Assembly (NCBI GenBank): GCA_034406715.1
Contig: CP137875.1
Span: 124,001 to 188,000, forward strand
Direction: 5' to 3'
From: Rhodotorula mucilaginosa
Taxonomy: Eukaryota > Basidiomycota > Microbotryomycetes > Sporidiobolales > Sporidiobolaceae
Length of the DNA stretch: 64,000 nucleotides
Shown: positions 1 to 10,869 of the stretch, piece after piece
Numbering within the stretch: position 1 is the stretch's first letter
Layout: every line of letters begins with the position of its first letter
Made by a program: the position numbers and the translations under genes
The notes under the pieces: generated by a model
The model's input: only the letters and a program-made list of their open reading frames with translations
The model's database searches: none
What the model was told of the DNA's origin: nothing

Positions 1-1965
1 CACCCGCAATACGGTCAACCGCCTCAGCAGCAGCAGTACGGTCAACCGCCCCAGCAGCAGGCTCCGCGCCCGACCGGCGCTGGTGGCGTCACGTTCGAAA
101 ACATTCTCAAGTTGCTCCAGTTTACGGTGCAGGACCAGGTCAGTGCTCGCATCTGAGTCGCCTTTTCTTGAGCCGCCTTCCTGGGCTGTCCTTTCGAGCT
201 CGGGGTACCGGATGTGGGCGTCAGATCACGGAGCACTCGCTGACTCTTTCGTTGTGTCTCTTCTCCATTCCGTTGCGACCCCGCGCCACGTACACACACC
301 CACACACACACACACACACACACAGGGCATCCAAGCCTTCTTCCCGGACCCGCGTCAACTCGAGCCGATCGCGCACCGCGTCGTCCAGAGTGGCCAGATC
401 GAGCACCTCGCGGCGCAGTGGAGGCTGCCGCTCGAAATTGCGGTCGACTTGGCCAAGTTGGCGCTGTTCGATTGTGTCATCTACCTCGACGACTCGGGCA
501 GTATGGGTGAGTTTCCGTTTCCCTCTTCCGTTTAGGTCGCCACCGCCGGCTCTTTTTGCCGGGGCCGCTCGAAAGAGAGAGACTCGCCATTCTGATCACA
601 CCTGTTGTTGTTGTTGCGCGCAGCTTTCGAGGAAGGCGGCACGCGCATCGACGACGCCAAGTTGATCGTCTCGCGCGTCGCGCAAGCGTGCAGCGCCTTC
701 GACGACGACGGTATCCAGGTCCGCTTCATGAACAGCCGCGTCGAGGTGAGGCCTGCAAGGACCGCTCCGTCTCTCTTGTCCAGGAACTTTTCTATCCGTG
801 GTACAGCGTACTGACCACAATGTGTGCGGGCGCAGGGCAACGGGATCAGGACGGAGCAGGAGGCGACTTCGCTGATCAGCCAGATCAGGTTCAGCGGTCT
901 CACCCCGCTCGGAACGGTCAGTCCCCTTCCTTCCCTCCTGGACCAGTCTCTCTGTGTCAGCTTTCGGTCTTTCGCGGGCCCGTGGCTGACCTCGTTCACG
1001 GGACCCGGACTGGAACAGGCGCTCGACCAAAAAGTCCTCCAGCCGCTCTTGCTCGGGCCGGCGCGCAACAACCAGCTCAAGAAGCCGTTGCTGATCATCG
1101 CCGTGACGGACGGCGCTCCCGGCGGGGAAGACCGCAACACGCTTGTCCGCGTCTTGGTCAACGCGAGTCGGTTCCTGAAACAGACGCGGTACGGTCCGGA
1201 CGCGATGAGCGTCCAATTGGCGCAGATTGGGAACGATTTGAAAGCGAGGCAGTATTTAGAAGAGATCGATTCGCATCCTGAGGTCGGAGATTTGGTCGAC
1301 TGTACTTCGTTGAGTCCTCGTTCTCTCTTTTCGTGCTTTTTCTCTCTTTTCGTGCTGTTTCTCTCTCTTAGGGTTTGCTCCGCCCCGGGGCGGGCCCACG
1401 GGATCGAGACTGTTGAGGTAGCACGATGAAGCTGACTACGACTGTACTCGTTTTGCAGCAACTTTGAGAACGAGCAGGAAGATCTCGCCAAGCAGGGTGC
1501 GGCCAACTCCCCTTCCCTCTTCTCTTCCCTTTCACTCGAGGCCGCTCTCCTCTTGTCATACAACTCACTGACTCGAGACTCTTGCCTTTTTGAACAGGCG
1601 TCGACCTTACTCCGTGCGTCTGGGGAGACGTTATGCGTGGGTTTCGCTATGAGTTTAGCAAGAGGCTGACCTTGCTTCTTTTTTACTTCCGGCCGCACAG
1701 CGAGTTGTGGCTCGTCAAGGTACGCACATCCGTCTCACTCTCGCTCTCTATAAATTGTGGGGCACACGCAGCTGACTGACATGTGACGACAACGACGACG
1801 GAAACAGATGCTCCTCGGTGGAATCGACTCGAGCTACGACAAGACGTAAGTCTCCCTTTCCCCGCACGGATTTGCTCGGCGCCTGTGGACCCGGAGTTTT
1901 CGTTGAGACAAAGTGCTGATGGCTTCCGTCCCGTCTGGATGACCTGCAGCGACGAGGCCAAGTGA
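1..1965 (+). CDS. VWA-domain protein, 3' part
   Basis: The gene enters from the left, so its start is not seen. Exons: 1-138, 326-506, 624-745, 836-916, 1019-1308, 1459-1496, 1598-1613, 1701-1719, 1808-1845 and 1950-1965. It begins in a Gln/Pro/Tyr-rich tract (HPQYGQPPQQQQ) and continues into a von Willebrand A domain. The metal-ion site DDSGSM is split by the intron at 507-623. A second acidic motif, VTDGAPGGED, is typical of the VWA core. The last four exons are only 16-38 nt and encode the tail GVDLTPELWLVKMLLGGIDS. VWA domains bind partners through a divalent metal. Basidiomycetes carry several cytosolic versions of unknown role, and none is recognised more precisely here. The reading frame is firm; the function is only a domain assignment. 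Confidence 0.85.
296..325. repeat. (CA)n microsatellite at an intron 3' end
   Basis: A CA/AC dinucleotide run fills the last 30 nt of the first visible intron and supplies the acceptor CACAG. The likely branch site CTGAC lies about 80 nt upstream (239-244), and no AG occurs between the two. Confidence 0.85.
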
Positions 1966-2404
1966 AGCCGCGATCAAGCCGTCACATCAAGCTTCTTCAA
2001 ACTCCTTTCATCTCCCCGAGCGCGAGCGTACAAGTCGGGTATCTCTTCAGAAGTCTCATGCGCGCTGTAATCCCTCCCCGTCTGTCAGTTTGTAACACTC
2101 TTCCCGCCTGCTCTTTGATTTCCTTGGAAGAACTGTGACATACCGCACACTTGCGTGTTTTTCACACCGGGCATCTCTCGTGCCTGCTTTACAAGGCTTT
2201 CTTCTCGCGGTCACAAGGTATAGGTTCAAGGCTCCCAACAGGGTCGCAGCAACGTACCCCTGTCCTGTGGCTCCTGTCTTGCACCGCCTCGCGCGACTCC
2301 GCGGCATGTCCGGCGGTCCTATAAAAAGCGCCCCGGTCTGGACGGCTTAGTCCTCCTTTCCCTCTGCAATCCTTCTCCTCCGACCCTCCTTTCGGCACTG
2401 CAGC
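1966..2404. other. Intergenic region, promoter of first tandem paralogue
   Basis: No gene is seen. A block around 2089-2118 (TTTGTAACACTCTTC) and the TATA region near 2311-2333 recur upstream of the second paralogue, at about 4326-4352 and 4501-4520. The duplicated unit therefore includes the promoter. Confidence 0.6.
2320..2328 (+). promoter_or_regulatory. TATA box, tandem paralogue 1
   Basis: TATAAAAAG lies 77-85 nt before the ATG at 2405, preceded by CCGGCGGTCC. The same context recurs before paralogue 2. Confidence 0.6.
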
Positions 2405-3846
2405 ATGTCATACCTGCCAAGCGCGTATTATAACGCAGCGGAGGCCGTCGCCCCCGAGCCAGAATCTCCTCGCCCTAGGAACGAGCGCGTTCTTCCGCTT
2501 CTTGATGTCTCCGATTGGCATCTTTCAAAAACCCCGTTGGAGAAAAAGCGCGATGTTGAACCAGCGAAAAAGGCGGTGGCCGAGCTCGAAAACGCAATCA
2601 AGGGAGCGGAACCCCGTCTCCACTGCGCTCAGCAGCTTTGGACGACGCTAGAGGAGGACTATCACGTCAAGTACTACTCGCAAGAATGGGCTACGCGCCT
2701 GCTGACTGCTTTTGAGGATAGCCTTAATGACTGGAAGGCCGATACAAGCGTTAAGGATGTCGTAAGCGGACTGTTCCAGACTTCCATCTTTCTTTCACAG
2801 CACAGACCGCCATGCTGATTTCTGTCAGCGCAGATTCGCGGCCTCGATAAGCGCCTTCAGCAGATGGGGCGCAGCAGCAAAGGTCCGATGCATGCCTACA
2901 GGCTGCGCGGTCCTCACTTTCTTCAAACGGGATCAGTACGGCAGTTCTTGTTTATGCGCAGTAGAATCCTTTGAGAGCTCAATGTCTCAGTGCTGACTCT
3001 ATTTCACTTACAGGCAGCGCGTGGTTCCCAGTGGCTGGTGAGCTGGAATCCCATGTGTGTCTTCCCGCAAAGCCGAGCACTACTGACCTAGCTTTTTGTT
3101 CTAGCTCCCTGCATTCTTGGATCCAGTGTTGAAGACGAACGACTGGGACCTACTGCGAGACCTCAAGCGGAAGATGTGGCAGGGATTCCTTGCGAGCTGG
3201 GCGCAGCCGGCGCTTGTTTCGCAAGGATCCTGGTCTTCCTTGGACCGTGCCAACTTTGACTGGGCTTTTGGCACGCTGAAAGCAACACTCACGGCTGCGC
3301 GCAGCGGAGCAGCGTTGATGCAAATCTGTGTCAGTCACATGTCACAATTGTTTCGCAACCTCTTACCCTTGCTAAATCCCGTGACACGGCCCGATTCCAC
3401 CCTTCTGCTGTGCTTTTTGACTGACTATCACCTTTTCTTCCACTTTGAAGCACAATGCCGTCTACCCAAGCCACCGTCGTGAGGAGGAGTCTGACCTCCT
3501 GAAAACCTGGCGCGCTGCAATGTGGCGCATCGGCGAGGAGGATCACCAGCCTCCTGCCGTGCTCCCACGCAAGGACGGAAGTGTAGGTCTTCTAATTCTT
3601 CTGCACTAGGGCTACAAAACACTCACCTCTGCTAGGTCACAGTGGCATGCTGTGCACCTTCCTGCGGTACCTTCACAACTTATGACCGGTACTGAACACT
3701 TCATGACAGGCGCTGAACACCTTGTGAAAGAGGCGGTACCAAGTCAGCCAGATTCCCAGCATGGTACACTCTCATTTGGTCACGGCTCGCCCCTCTCGCG
3801 CCGTCAGCAACACAACTACCAGCAACTCTGCCACGGAAATATTTGA
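2405..3846 (+). CDS. Orphan family, tandem copy 1
   Basis: 347 aa. Exons 2405-2761, 2834-2935, 3014-3037 (24 nt), 3105-3329, 3451-3582 and 3643-3846, all breaking between codons. The family is not recognised. It shares exon number, the 24-nt third exon and many motifs with the neighbour at 4640: LWTTLEEDYHV, RGPHFLQ, W(S/A)LDR, W(R/S)AAMWRIG, HQPPAV and a C-terminal SFGHGSPLSRRQQH...QLCHG. The Trp-rich helical N-terminal half looks globular. No signal peptide or membrane segment is seen. Compared with copy 2, the last exon has about 30 extra residues including a near-repeat, MTGTEHFMTGAEH. A rapidly evolving, lineage-restricted protein is inferred; function is unknown. Confidence 0.8.
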
Positions 3847-4639
3847 GACTTTCTTACCACTCTGCCCTGACGTTTCTCTCTGTGATTTTGCCCTTTTGGT
3901 GTGTGTGTAGAGCTTGGAAAGCACACTTGAGATTTGTCTTCATGAGAAAAGGTCAGCTGGACCTCTGAAGCTTGAGGTTTGGTGCAGGTGGATTGGGAGA
4001 GAACAAGAAGGTGTTGAATGAGAAATCTCGGGCCACTCACCTTGCTGTAGCTCAGACCGTTGCTTCTCTTGATTTCTCTCAGCCCTCCCTCCCTGCTTCT
4101 AGCTGAGTAATGAGTTTGAAATGACCTGTGGACCCTCTGGTCTGATCTTCAGCAGCGCACAAGACTCTTTTGGACTCTCACTTGAAATTTGAATTGCAAG
4201 CAGCCGCCACGTTCAAGTTCCGGTCCCAAGCCGGTCCCCTTGCCTCTCCTGGTGCATGAGCGCACACAACCACGGTATCTTTTCCGAGATACACAATGCA
4301 GAGTAGTCCCTTCCTGTCTATCAACTTTGTAACACTCTTCATGCTTGCTCTTTCCTCGGAACAGCCTGGCCTCGATCTGGGTTAAAGGGTTACGATAGTA
4401 CTCGTGTATGCTCCAAAGCATGCATCGCTCTTCCTGTCACTCAGATCGAGAGGCTTCCTCGCATGTCACGAGGCGTGTGCCGGACCTCCGCGGTTAGTCC
4501 GCCGGTCCGATAAAAGCTACCCCCTTCGCGAAATTTGCTTTCCTCCTCCTCTGCCCCCTTTTGCACAGCTTGACTACGTGCCCATTTGCTTCACAGACAG
4601 CCAAGTTCCTTCACGGCACTCTCAGTTGCGCAGATCGCA
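3847..4639. other. Intergenic region between tandem paralogues
   Basis: No gene is seen. The proximal part is the 3' flank of copy 1. The distal part (from about 4,320) resembles the promoter of copy 1. Confidence 0.6.
4509..4516 (+). promoter_or_regulatory. TATA-like box, tandem paralogue 2
   Basis: GATAAAAG is preceded by CCGCCGGTCC, matching the TATA context of copy 1. It lies about 125 nt before the ATG at 4640. Confidence 0.5.
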
Positions 4640-5966
4640 ATGCATCGTGTACCGGGATTAAGGCATTTGACGAGCACGTACAAAAACAGCCCCGAGCACC
4701 GTGAGTATGTCGCAGCAAAACATGCCCAGGCGGAACTCAAGGAGGCCATACTCAACGGGAGTGCCGCCGAAAACCCCGCTCGCTGGCGGGAAAAGCTTTG
4801 GACAACCCTGGTGGAGGACTATCAAGTTGAGCAGGGAATTGAAGACTGGGTCAAGCGCCTGCTTCGAGCTTTCAGAGAAGGGTCCGAGCAGCATGAGTGG
4901 AGCGATGCTTCCGCGACCAGCACAATTGTGAGCAAGCTGACGTGATCGCGTGATCCCTCGTGCATGATCAGGACGCTGCTGATTTCTGACAACCAAGGTA
5001 GGTGGATGACCTTGACAAGCTCCTGGAATTCTACGGAGTGCACAAGTCCTACAGCATGCAAGGGCCTCACTTTCTGCAAGTTGGTCCCGTGAGTCTGGAT
5101 CCTCGCAATTTCAGGTTGACCGAGCTGAGCTTGCTGACACTGTTTCGTTGTCACAGGAAGCGCAGGAGTCTCTTCAAGCAGTGAGTTGGACAAAGAAGGG
5201 TGTGAAAGTGTGCATCTAGTGTAGAGCCTGACATTCTTCTTCTCACAGATGAGTATACTCTTGAAACTAGATGATGCTGGGCCAGTCTTACTTCAGGAGG
5301 AGCCATGGCTGGAGTTGCGACAATTTCCCACAAAGTTTGAACAGAAGCTATGGATCGGCTTCCACAGGCGTTGGCTGACGCCAGCTGTTAAACCGCACAA
5401 GCAGTGGTCTGCCCTTGACCGCATGGCGGTTGTCAAAGCAATCGTACGCGTTGCCTCTGAGCTTGTGGATGCCGGGCAGGACGGGCGGAAAGAAGAGATG
5501 GTATCGGTCTTGGTCAGTTCCGCTCCGGTGGTTCTGGTTGCTGGTATTATCAGCCGCCATCAATGAAACCTGACTCCCCAAAGGAACCCGTCTGACTGAC
5601 CCCTTCCTTTGTTTTGCAGAAAGAAGCTGTATCATCGACAAAGGAAGAGACAGTGACGCCGGGACATTCCTTGGCAATGGAAAGACACCCTCTACAGGCG
5701 GCGGAACGCAACCTACTAGAAGCCTGGCGCAGTGCCATGTGGCGTATCGGCAAGGAGAATCACCAGCCTCCTGCTGTGCGTCCAGACCCGGAGGGCACTG
5801 TAAGTTTCCCTTCCTCCCAAAGCAGCCAGATCACAATGTACTCACAATGATCTTACTGCAGTGGCACAAGGTGAAAGCTACATACTCTTTTGGCCGGGGC
5901 TCACCCCTGTCCTTTCGGCAGCAACACCACTACAAACAACTCTGCCATGGCGACGGATTAGCTTGA
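4640..5966 (+). CDS. Orphan family, tandem copy 2
   Basis: 315 aa. Exons 4640-4927, 5002-5088, 5157-5180 (24 nt), 5249-5512, 5620-5799 and 5862-5966. It is the paralogue of the gene at 2405, with the same six-exon plan and the same 24-nt third exon. Shared motifs are LWTTLVEDYQV, GPHFLQVGP, WSALDRM, WRSAMWRIGKE, HQPPAV and the C-terminal SFGRGSPLSFRQQHHY...QLCHG. By eye the proteins are strongly diverged away from these motifs, so the duplication is old or under diversifying change. No known domain is recognised and no secretion signal is seen. Confidence 0.8.
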
Positions 5967-6621
5967 GGGTTCTTACTTTGGTGTGGTCTTCTGCAAACAT
6001 ATTTCTCCTTGCGCGTGATCCTTGTCTGCGGTATAGACCCGAGTGTCCTGCTACGGAAAGCATCCGCCAAGAAGAAGACAGCCTCAGCTCAGTGGCGTTC
6101 ATGATGGTCGCGCGGCTCAAGCGCTTCGACACTCCGGATCACTCCGGAAAGGGACGCAGCACCCAGAAAGGCTCATGCGGTTGGCTATTTTGGCGGCCCG
6201 GGTGATTACGAGGAGCGAGAGGTAAGTGAAAGGTCGAGAGCGAACTGCGCAACTTGCAATTTTCAAGGCCGCTGGAGGGGCGTTTCGAGCAGTGACATGC
6301 GGACTTTCTCTCCGTATAATTGCACAACGTTACCGTGAACTCGCTATCGAGAGCTGTCCGCTCGAAAAACTTTGTATGCGACCAGAGAGCTGGGTGAAAG
6401 CGTGCGAAAGTTCATCAAGTTGGTTTTCGACGAACGTGCGAGTGTTGGCGCAGACAGCAACTCCGATCCGCGCCGTACAGCCTCGGATACGATTTCCCGC
6501 TTTCTACAGGTCTAGATCCGCGACGTCCCGGCTACTCTCGTACGACAACGGCGCTGTAGGCCGCCTCGACACGAACGTCACCGCTTCGACTACTCTCTCG
6601 ACATCACAACCCCGGGCGAGC
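5967..6621. other. Intergenic region / 5' leader of the Ufo1-like gene
   Basis: No separate gene is seen. The frame of the next gene stays open upstream, with an in-frame ATG at 6376, so a start there (82 extra residues) cannot be excluded. That stretch lacks domain signal and is treated as leader. Confidence 0.5.
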
Positions 6622-9600
6622 ATGACCGAGTCCATCGACTTGCGCATACTCGATACTCGTGACGACGATGATCGAGAAGACGGCAGCGCGCAGTACGGCA
6701 CCGCTACCGGCAAGTCTCCGCGGTCGTTCGGCGGCTCGTGGGGACAGCCGAGTCAGTTTGGCACGCCCGCTAGCAGAAACAACCGGGCCGCCAAGGGCAA
6801 AGCGAAGGAAGGCTACGGGTAAGTCTCTGTGTCTACGGGCGTGTGTGTTCTGCGCTGACCGCGAGATGTCACCGATTCCAGCTCGTCGCCTATCGGATCG
6901 GTTCCGCTCGAGATCATTGCCCATATTTTTGCCCATCTGCCGCCTGCCTCGCTCGGGACGTGCCAGTTGGTCTGCAAAGCCTGGCACGATGTCGTCGTCG
7001 ACGAAGGGAGTTGGAGGGTGAGTACGCAATGCGCCAGATCATTCTTCTGCGCCGCAAGTTGAAGGTGCTGACCACGCACTGAACATTGCCGCATATCGAC
7101 AGACGGCATTCGAGACATATTACGACGTGACGCCCTCGACTCTCGGAAGGAGGATCGAGACGACGTCGTGGCGGTCCGAATACATTGCTCGGGTCTCCCT
7201 CCTTCGGTGCGCTCGCATTTCTCGCCGATACTGCCTCTGTGCTGAGACTGAATCTTCAATTTGCTTCCGCAGGCAATGGCATCGCGCACGAACGCCGACA
7301 TTGATCCACAACCCGTCCCTCGGCGCCATCAATCTCATTCACGTGCACCTCCCGACCGCAACCGCCCTCCCAGCTCCAAGCGGGACTCGCACGCCCAACG
7401 GACAGGGCAACACCAGCTCTTCCTCCGCCACAGATCTCCCTTCTCTGACTGCGACGCCCATGCTCTCTGTCTCGCTTGCGATGGGCGCAGCAGTCCACTC
7501 CTCGCCCTTTACGGGCAAAGTCTCGAAACGGCCCCTCGTCGCTTCCCCCGTCGACCACCTCGACCGACCAGTCGGATTACCGATCGTAGCGGCAACTTCG
7601 TTCGCCCTTTCGAACGACGGAACACGACTCGTTTGGGGCATGAGGGACGGTTCACTCCGATTCTCGAATTCGGCACCGCCCGGCGGAGGGCGCGGCGTCG
7701 CCGGTGGCGTCGTCGAGCAAGGAGAAGTCCGTTCGGTCGACGAGGCGCATCGGCCTGGGTCGGCGGTCCAGCTGGTCGCGTTCAGTAACCTCGCCGGAGC
7801 GGGAGCCGGCAAGGTCGTTCGGACCGAGGCGAAACAGCGACCAGAGGTGTTTGTCTCGGCCGCCGCGGACGGAGCGGTCGCAATTTGGACGCTAGCAGCG
7901 GCGGCGGCGACGACCACGGCGGCGGCGAATGCGAATGGCGGAGGAGCTCGGGAGCGACCGCCGCCGGCGGTCAAGCTCTGGCAGGCGAGGTGGGACCTCG
8001 CTCTCGACGCACCGACGCCGGCTTCCTCTTCCTCCTCCTCCTCGCAGAACGGTACCGCCGCTCCGGCCTCCTCACCACTCGTCGAGCCGCGAGGACCACC
8101 GATCGGTCGTCGCGTGAAAGCGACCGCGATCGCGTTCGACTCGGGCTGGCTCGGTCGTCATCATGGCCGGAGCGCGAGCGTTGCGATTGGCCGCAGCGAT
8201 GGCAAGGTGATTGTTTGGAGGGATATTGATCTCGACGGATCCGGATCCGGATCGACGAGCACGACGGTCGCGGGACCGCAGATGGCTCGGGAGGAAGAAG
8301 CAGTCGTGATGGCGCCGCTGAAACCGGGTCGAGCGATCGACGTGCTCGTCATGGACCTCGCCACAACAACAACAACAACCACTCAGACCAGCAGCAGTGG
8401 CGCCAGTTCGCCATTCTCTTCGCCGATGGCGGCTCCGCTTTCCTTGCTCGTGCACCAGACCGAATCTCGCCGTTTCTGTCGATACCATCTCGATGCACTC
8501 TCTACTTCACGGACGGTGTTTGGTCATCCGGGGGAGGACGAGCTCGCTGGCTTGACGGCCTTTGCGATCGACTTCGACGACGCGTCGCCCTTGCCGGCGT
8601 CCGCATCTGGATTCGCCACCCCCGCAGAAAGCAAAGTCGTCTTTCCGGTTCGGCCTTCCGCCGATCTCTCGAGGACAGTTTCCTCAGCCTCGACGACGAC
8701 GGGCGCTGTCTCGCCTACGCCGCCGGCCCTCTCCAGTTCTTCGTCCATCGCCTCCTTGTCGTTGCCGCCCTTTCAACCCGTTCGACACCACGCAGTCGGA
8801 AGTCGCTTCGGAAGGCGGAAATTCGTCGCCGCGGGAGACGCGCACGGTCGGGTGTACCTGTGGGACTGGGAGGCGAAGCAGGACGAGGCGGAACGAGAGA
8901 GGGAAGAGATTGTCGGGCCGGCGGCGTTGGTGCAAGGGCTCGAGATAGAAGGAGGCGCGAGCGCGAGCAAGGTCACGGCGCTCGAGCTGACAGAGGCTGG
9001 CTTGTTTGTTGGCGGGCAAGTTGGAACCTCTCGTTGGGACTCTCTGCGCATTTTTTTTCCTCGCACTGACTCTTGCCCTCGCCCGCCCAATAGTCTCGAC
9101 GGCACCTTGCGCTTCTACTCGACGCTCGGCACTTCACACCTTGTCCAGCCTCCTATCCGTTCCTTCCGAGACCGCACAGCACCTCGCCACCCTTCTCGCA
9201 TGCTCGCGCAAGGTCTCGTCGCAGAAGACGAGGAAGAACGGTGGCTCGTCTCTCACATCAGGGCGAGTCGAGACGCCGTCGTTGCTGCGATTGGAGGCCG
9301 CGTGCTGGCGTGGAAGATCAGCAGTAACGATGTCAAGAAGAAGGGTCCGAAAGCGAACGGCGGCCGGCTCTCTGCCCGGCAAGAGCGGTTCAAGGGTGAG
9401 CTTTTTGCGTCGTCTTCTCCCTATCACAGCTGAAGGCTGACCGCATACCTTCGTCCGTCAGCCAACATGGACTTGCAGTACCAAGTGCGCGAGTCGCTCT
9501 CGGCGCTGTCTGCCGAATCCGCCGCCCGCCTTGAACGGCATCAGGAAGAACATCGCCTGACGACCCAGTTTGGGTTGCCGCCTACCCTGGAGAACATGAC

Positions 9601-10606
9601 CGAGCAAGAAGCGGTCGCGTTCGCCATGATGCTCTCGCTCGAGGAGCAAGAGTCGCGACACGCGCGGGAAGACGCCGCCGATGACGACGATGGATGGGAA
9701 CGAGCGCCCGAAGAGTGGCTGGAGGGTGACGAGCTGTTCCTCGACGAGGACTATGACAGTCCTGGCCCTTCGTTGTCGCGATCTCGAGGGTACACAGCCG
9801 ACGATGACGACGAAGACGACCGCGAATCGGAGGCCACGAGCCGTGGAGCTTCGCGCTCGCAGTCCTTGTCCGTCTCGCCTTCGCCGTACTTGCGAGGCGC
9901 TTCCCTCTCCTCCTCCACAAACTCGCCGTCTTCGTCGTCTCGGCATCTGTCACATACGTGGACGCCAGTCTCTCCTTCGCTACGGGCAGTGGGCAGTCCC
10001 ACCTCGAGCTTCAACCCGCACGGCAAGGTTCAGATCAGTCCGCGCCTCGGCCCGACTTACGGCTCGACGGGCGCCGGATTCATCAACGAGCCCGTACCAG
10101 ACATGAGTCCCGAGTTGTGGCCGACGGCGAGTTCGCCCGCTTCGCCGCCGGTCGCTGCTGGTCCATCTTTCGCAAATCGGCGGATGTCGACGACGGCTTC
10201 ATCGCCTTTGGTACCAACCGGCACGGTCTCGCCATCCCCTAACGGAGTCGGAGCGACCGCTTTCACTGCATCTTCGGGCGCCGGTACGCCCAGCCGCCGT
10301 GGCTGGTCAGACGTGGCCCGCTCCGCCGCTTCAACCCCTGCATCCTCCGCCAGTTCGCCGTCTCTCTCGCCAACTACGGGACCTCGCGCCAACGCGGCGT
10401 GGCCAAGTCCACCCTCCGCTGCAAAGGTCGCCTTGCCCCCGTCGGGCATCTCGGGCACTCCGTCTCTCTTGTCGGAGCAGCTCCGGTACAGCGAGTTCTC
10501 CGCTCAGCAGGACGAAGAGAGGCGGAGACGACAGCAAGAGGAGGACGACATGCGTTATGCTATCGAGCTGAGCCTGGCTGAAGAGGCGAGCCGGTTGTCG
10601 ATCTAG
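6622..10606 (+). CDS. Ufo1-like F-box/WD40/UIM protein
   Basis: 1,208 aa. Exons 6622-6818, 6882-7017, 7103-7206, 7273-9015, 9094-9395 and 9462-10606. An F-box at about residues 68-112 (PLEIIAHIFAHLPPASL, CQLVCKAW) should bind Skp1 in an SCF ubiquitin ligase. Degenerate WD40 repeats follow, for example TRLVWGMRDGSLRF, VAAGDAHGRVYLWDW and GLFVGGLDGTLRFY, to recruit substrate. The C-terminal third is Ser-rich and disordered, with two ubiquitin-interacting motifs, EAVAFAMMLSLEE and DDMRYAIELSLAEE. This domain order is that of yeast Ufo1, which handles HO endonuclease and other nuclear clients. The intron at 9016-9093 has a GC donor; using it restores a clean WD repeat. Assignment is by architecture. 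Confidence 0.87.
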
Positions 10607-10869
10607 GGGAACGTATTGAACTGCGCGCAACCTCATCAATTTCGCCAGCTGCACATGCGTCTTTTGAGCGCGTTACAAGCGAGTGAACTCGGCTGAAAGC
10701 TTTGGAGCGGGCGAAGAGCATCTCGCGGTTAGGAAGGAAGAGTTCCATGAGGAAGAGAATCAGGTACATTTCGTGAAAAAGGGAAAGGCTACACGTGCGA
10801 ATGAGAACAAGAAAGAGACAAAACAGAAGAGGTCCTGGACGAAAGGAGAAAGCCCAACTCGATCCTCCC

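Noticed and set aside
1367-1376. TTAGGGTTT inside an intron of the VWA gene
   Set aside because: Single core match within an intron, no promoter context; taken as chance.
6226-6621. Longer N-terminus of the Ufo1-like protein
   Set aside because: Open frame but no domain signal; ATG 6622 fits the start of recognisable sequence. Kept as a possibility only.
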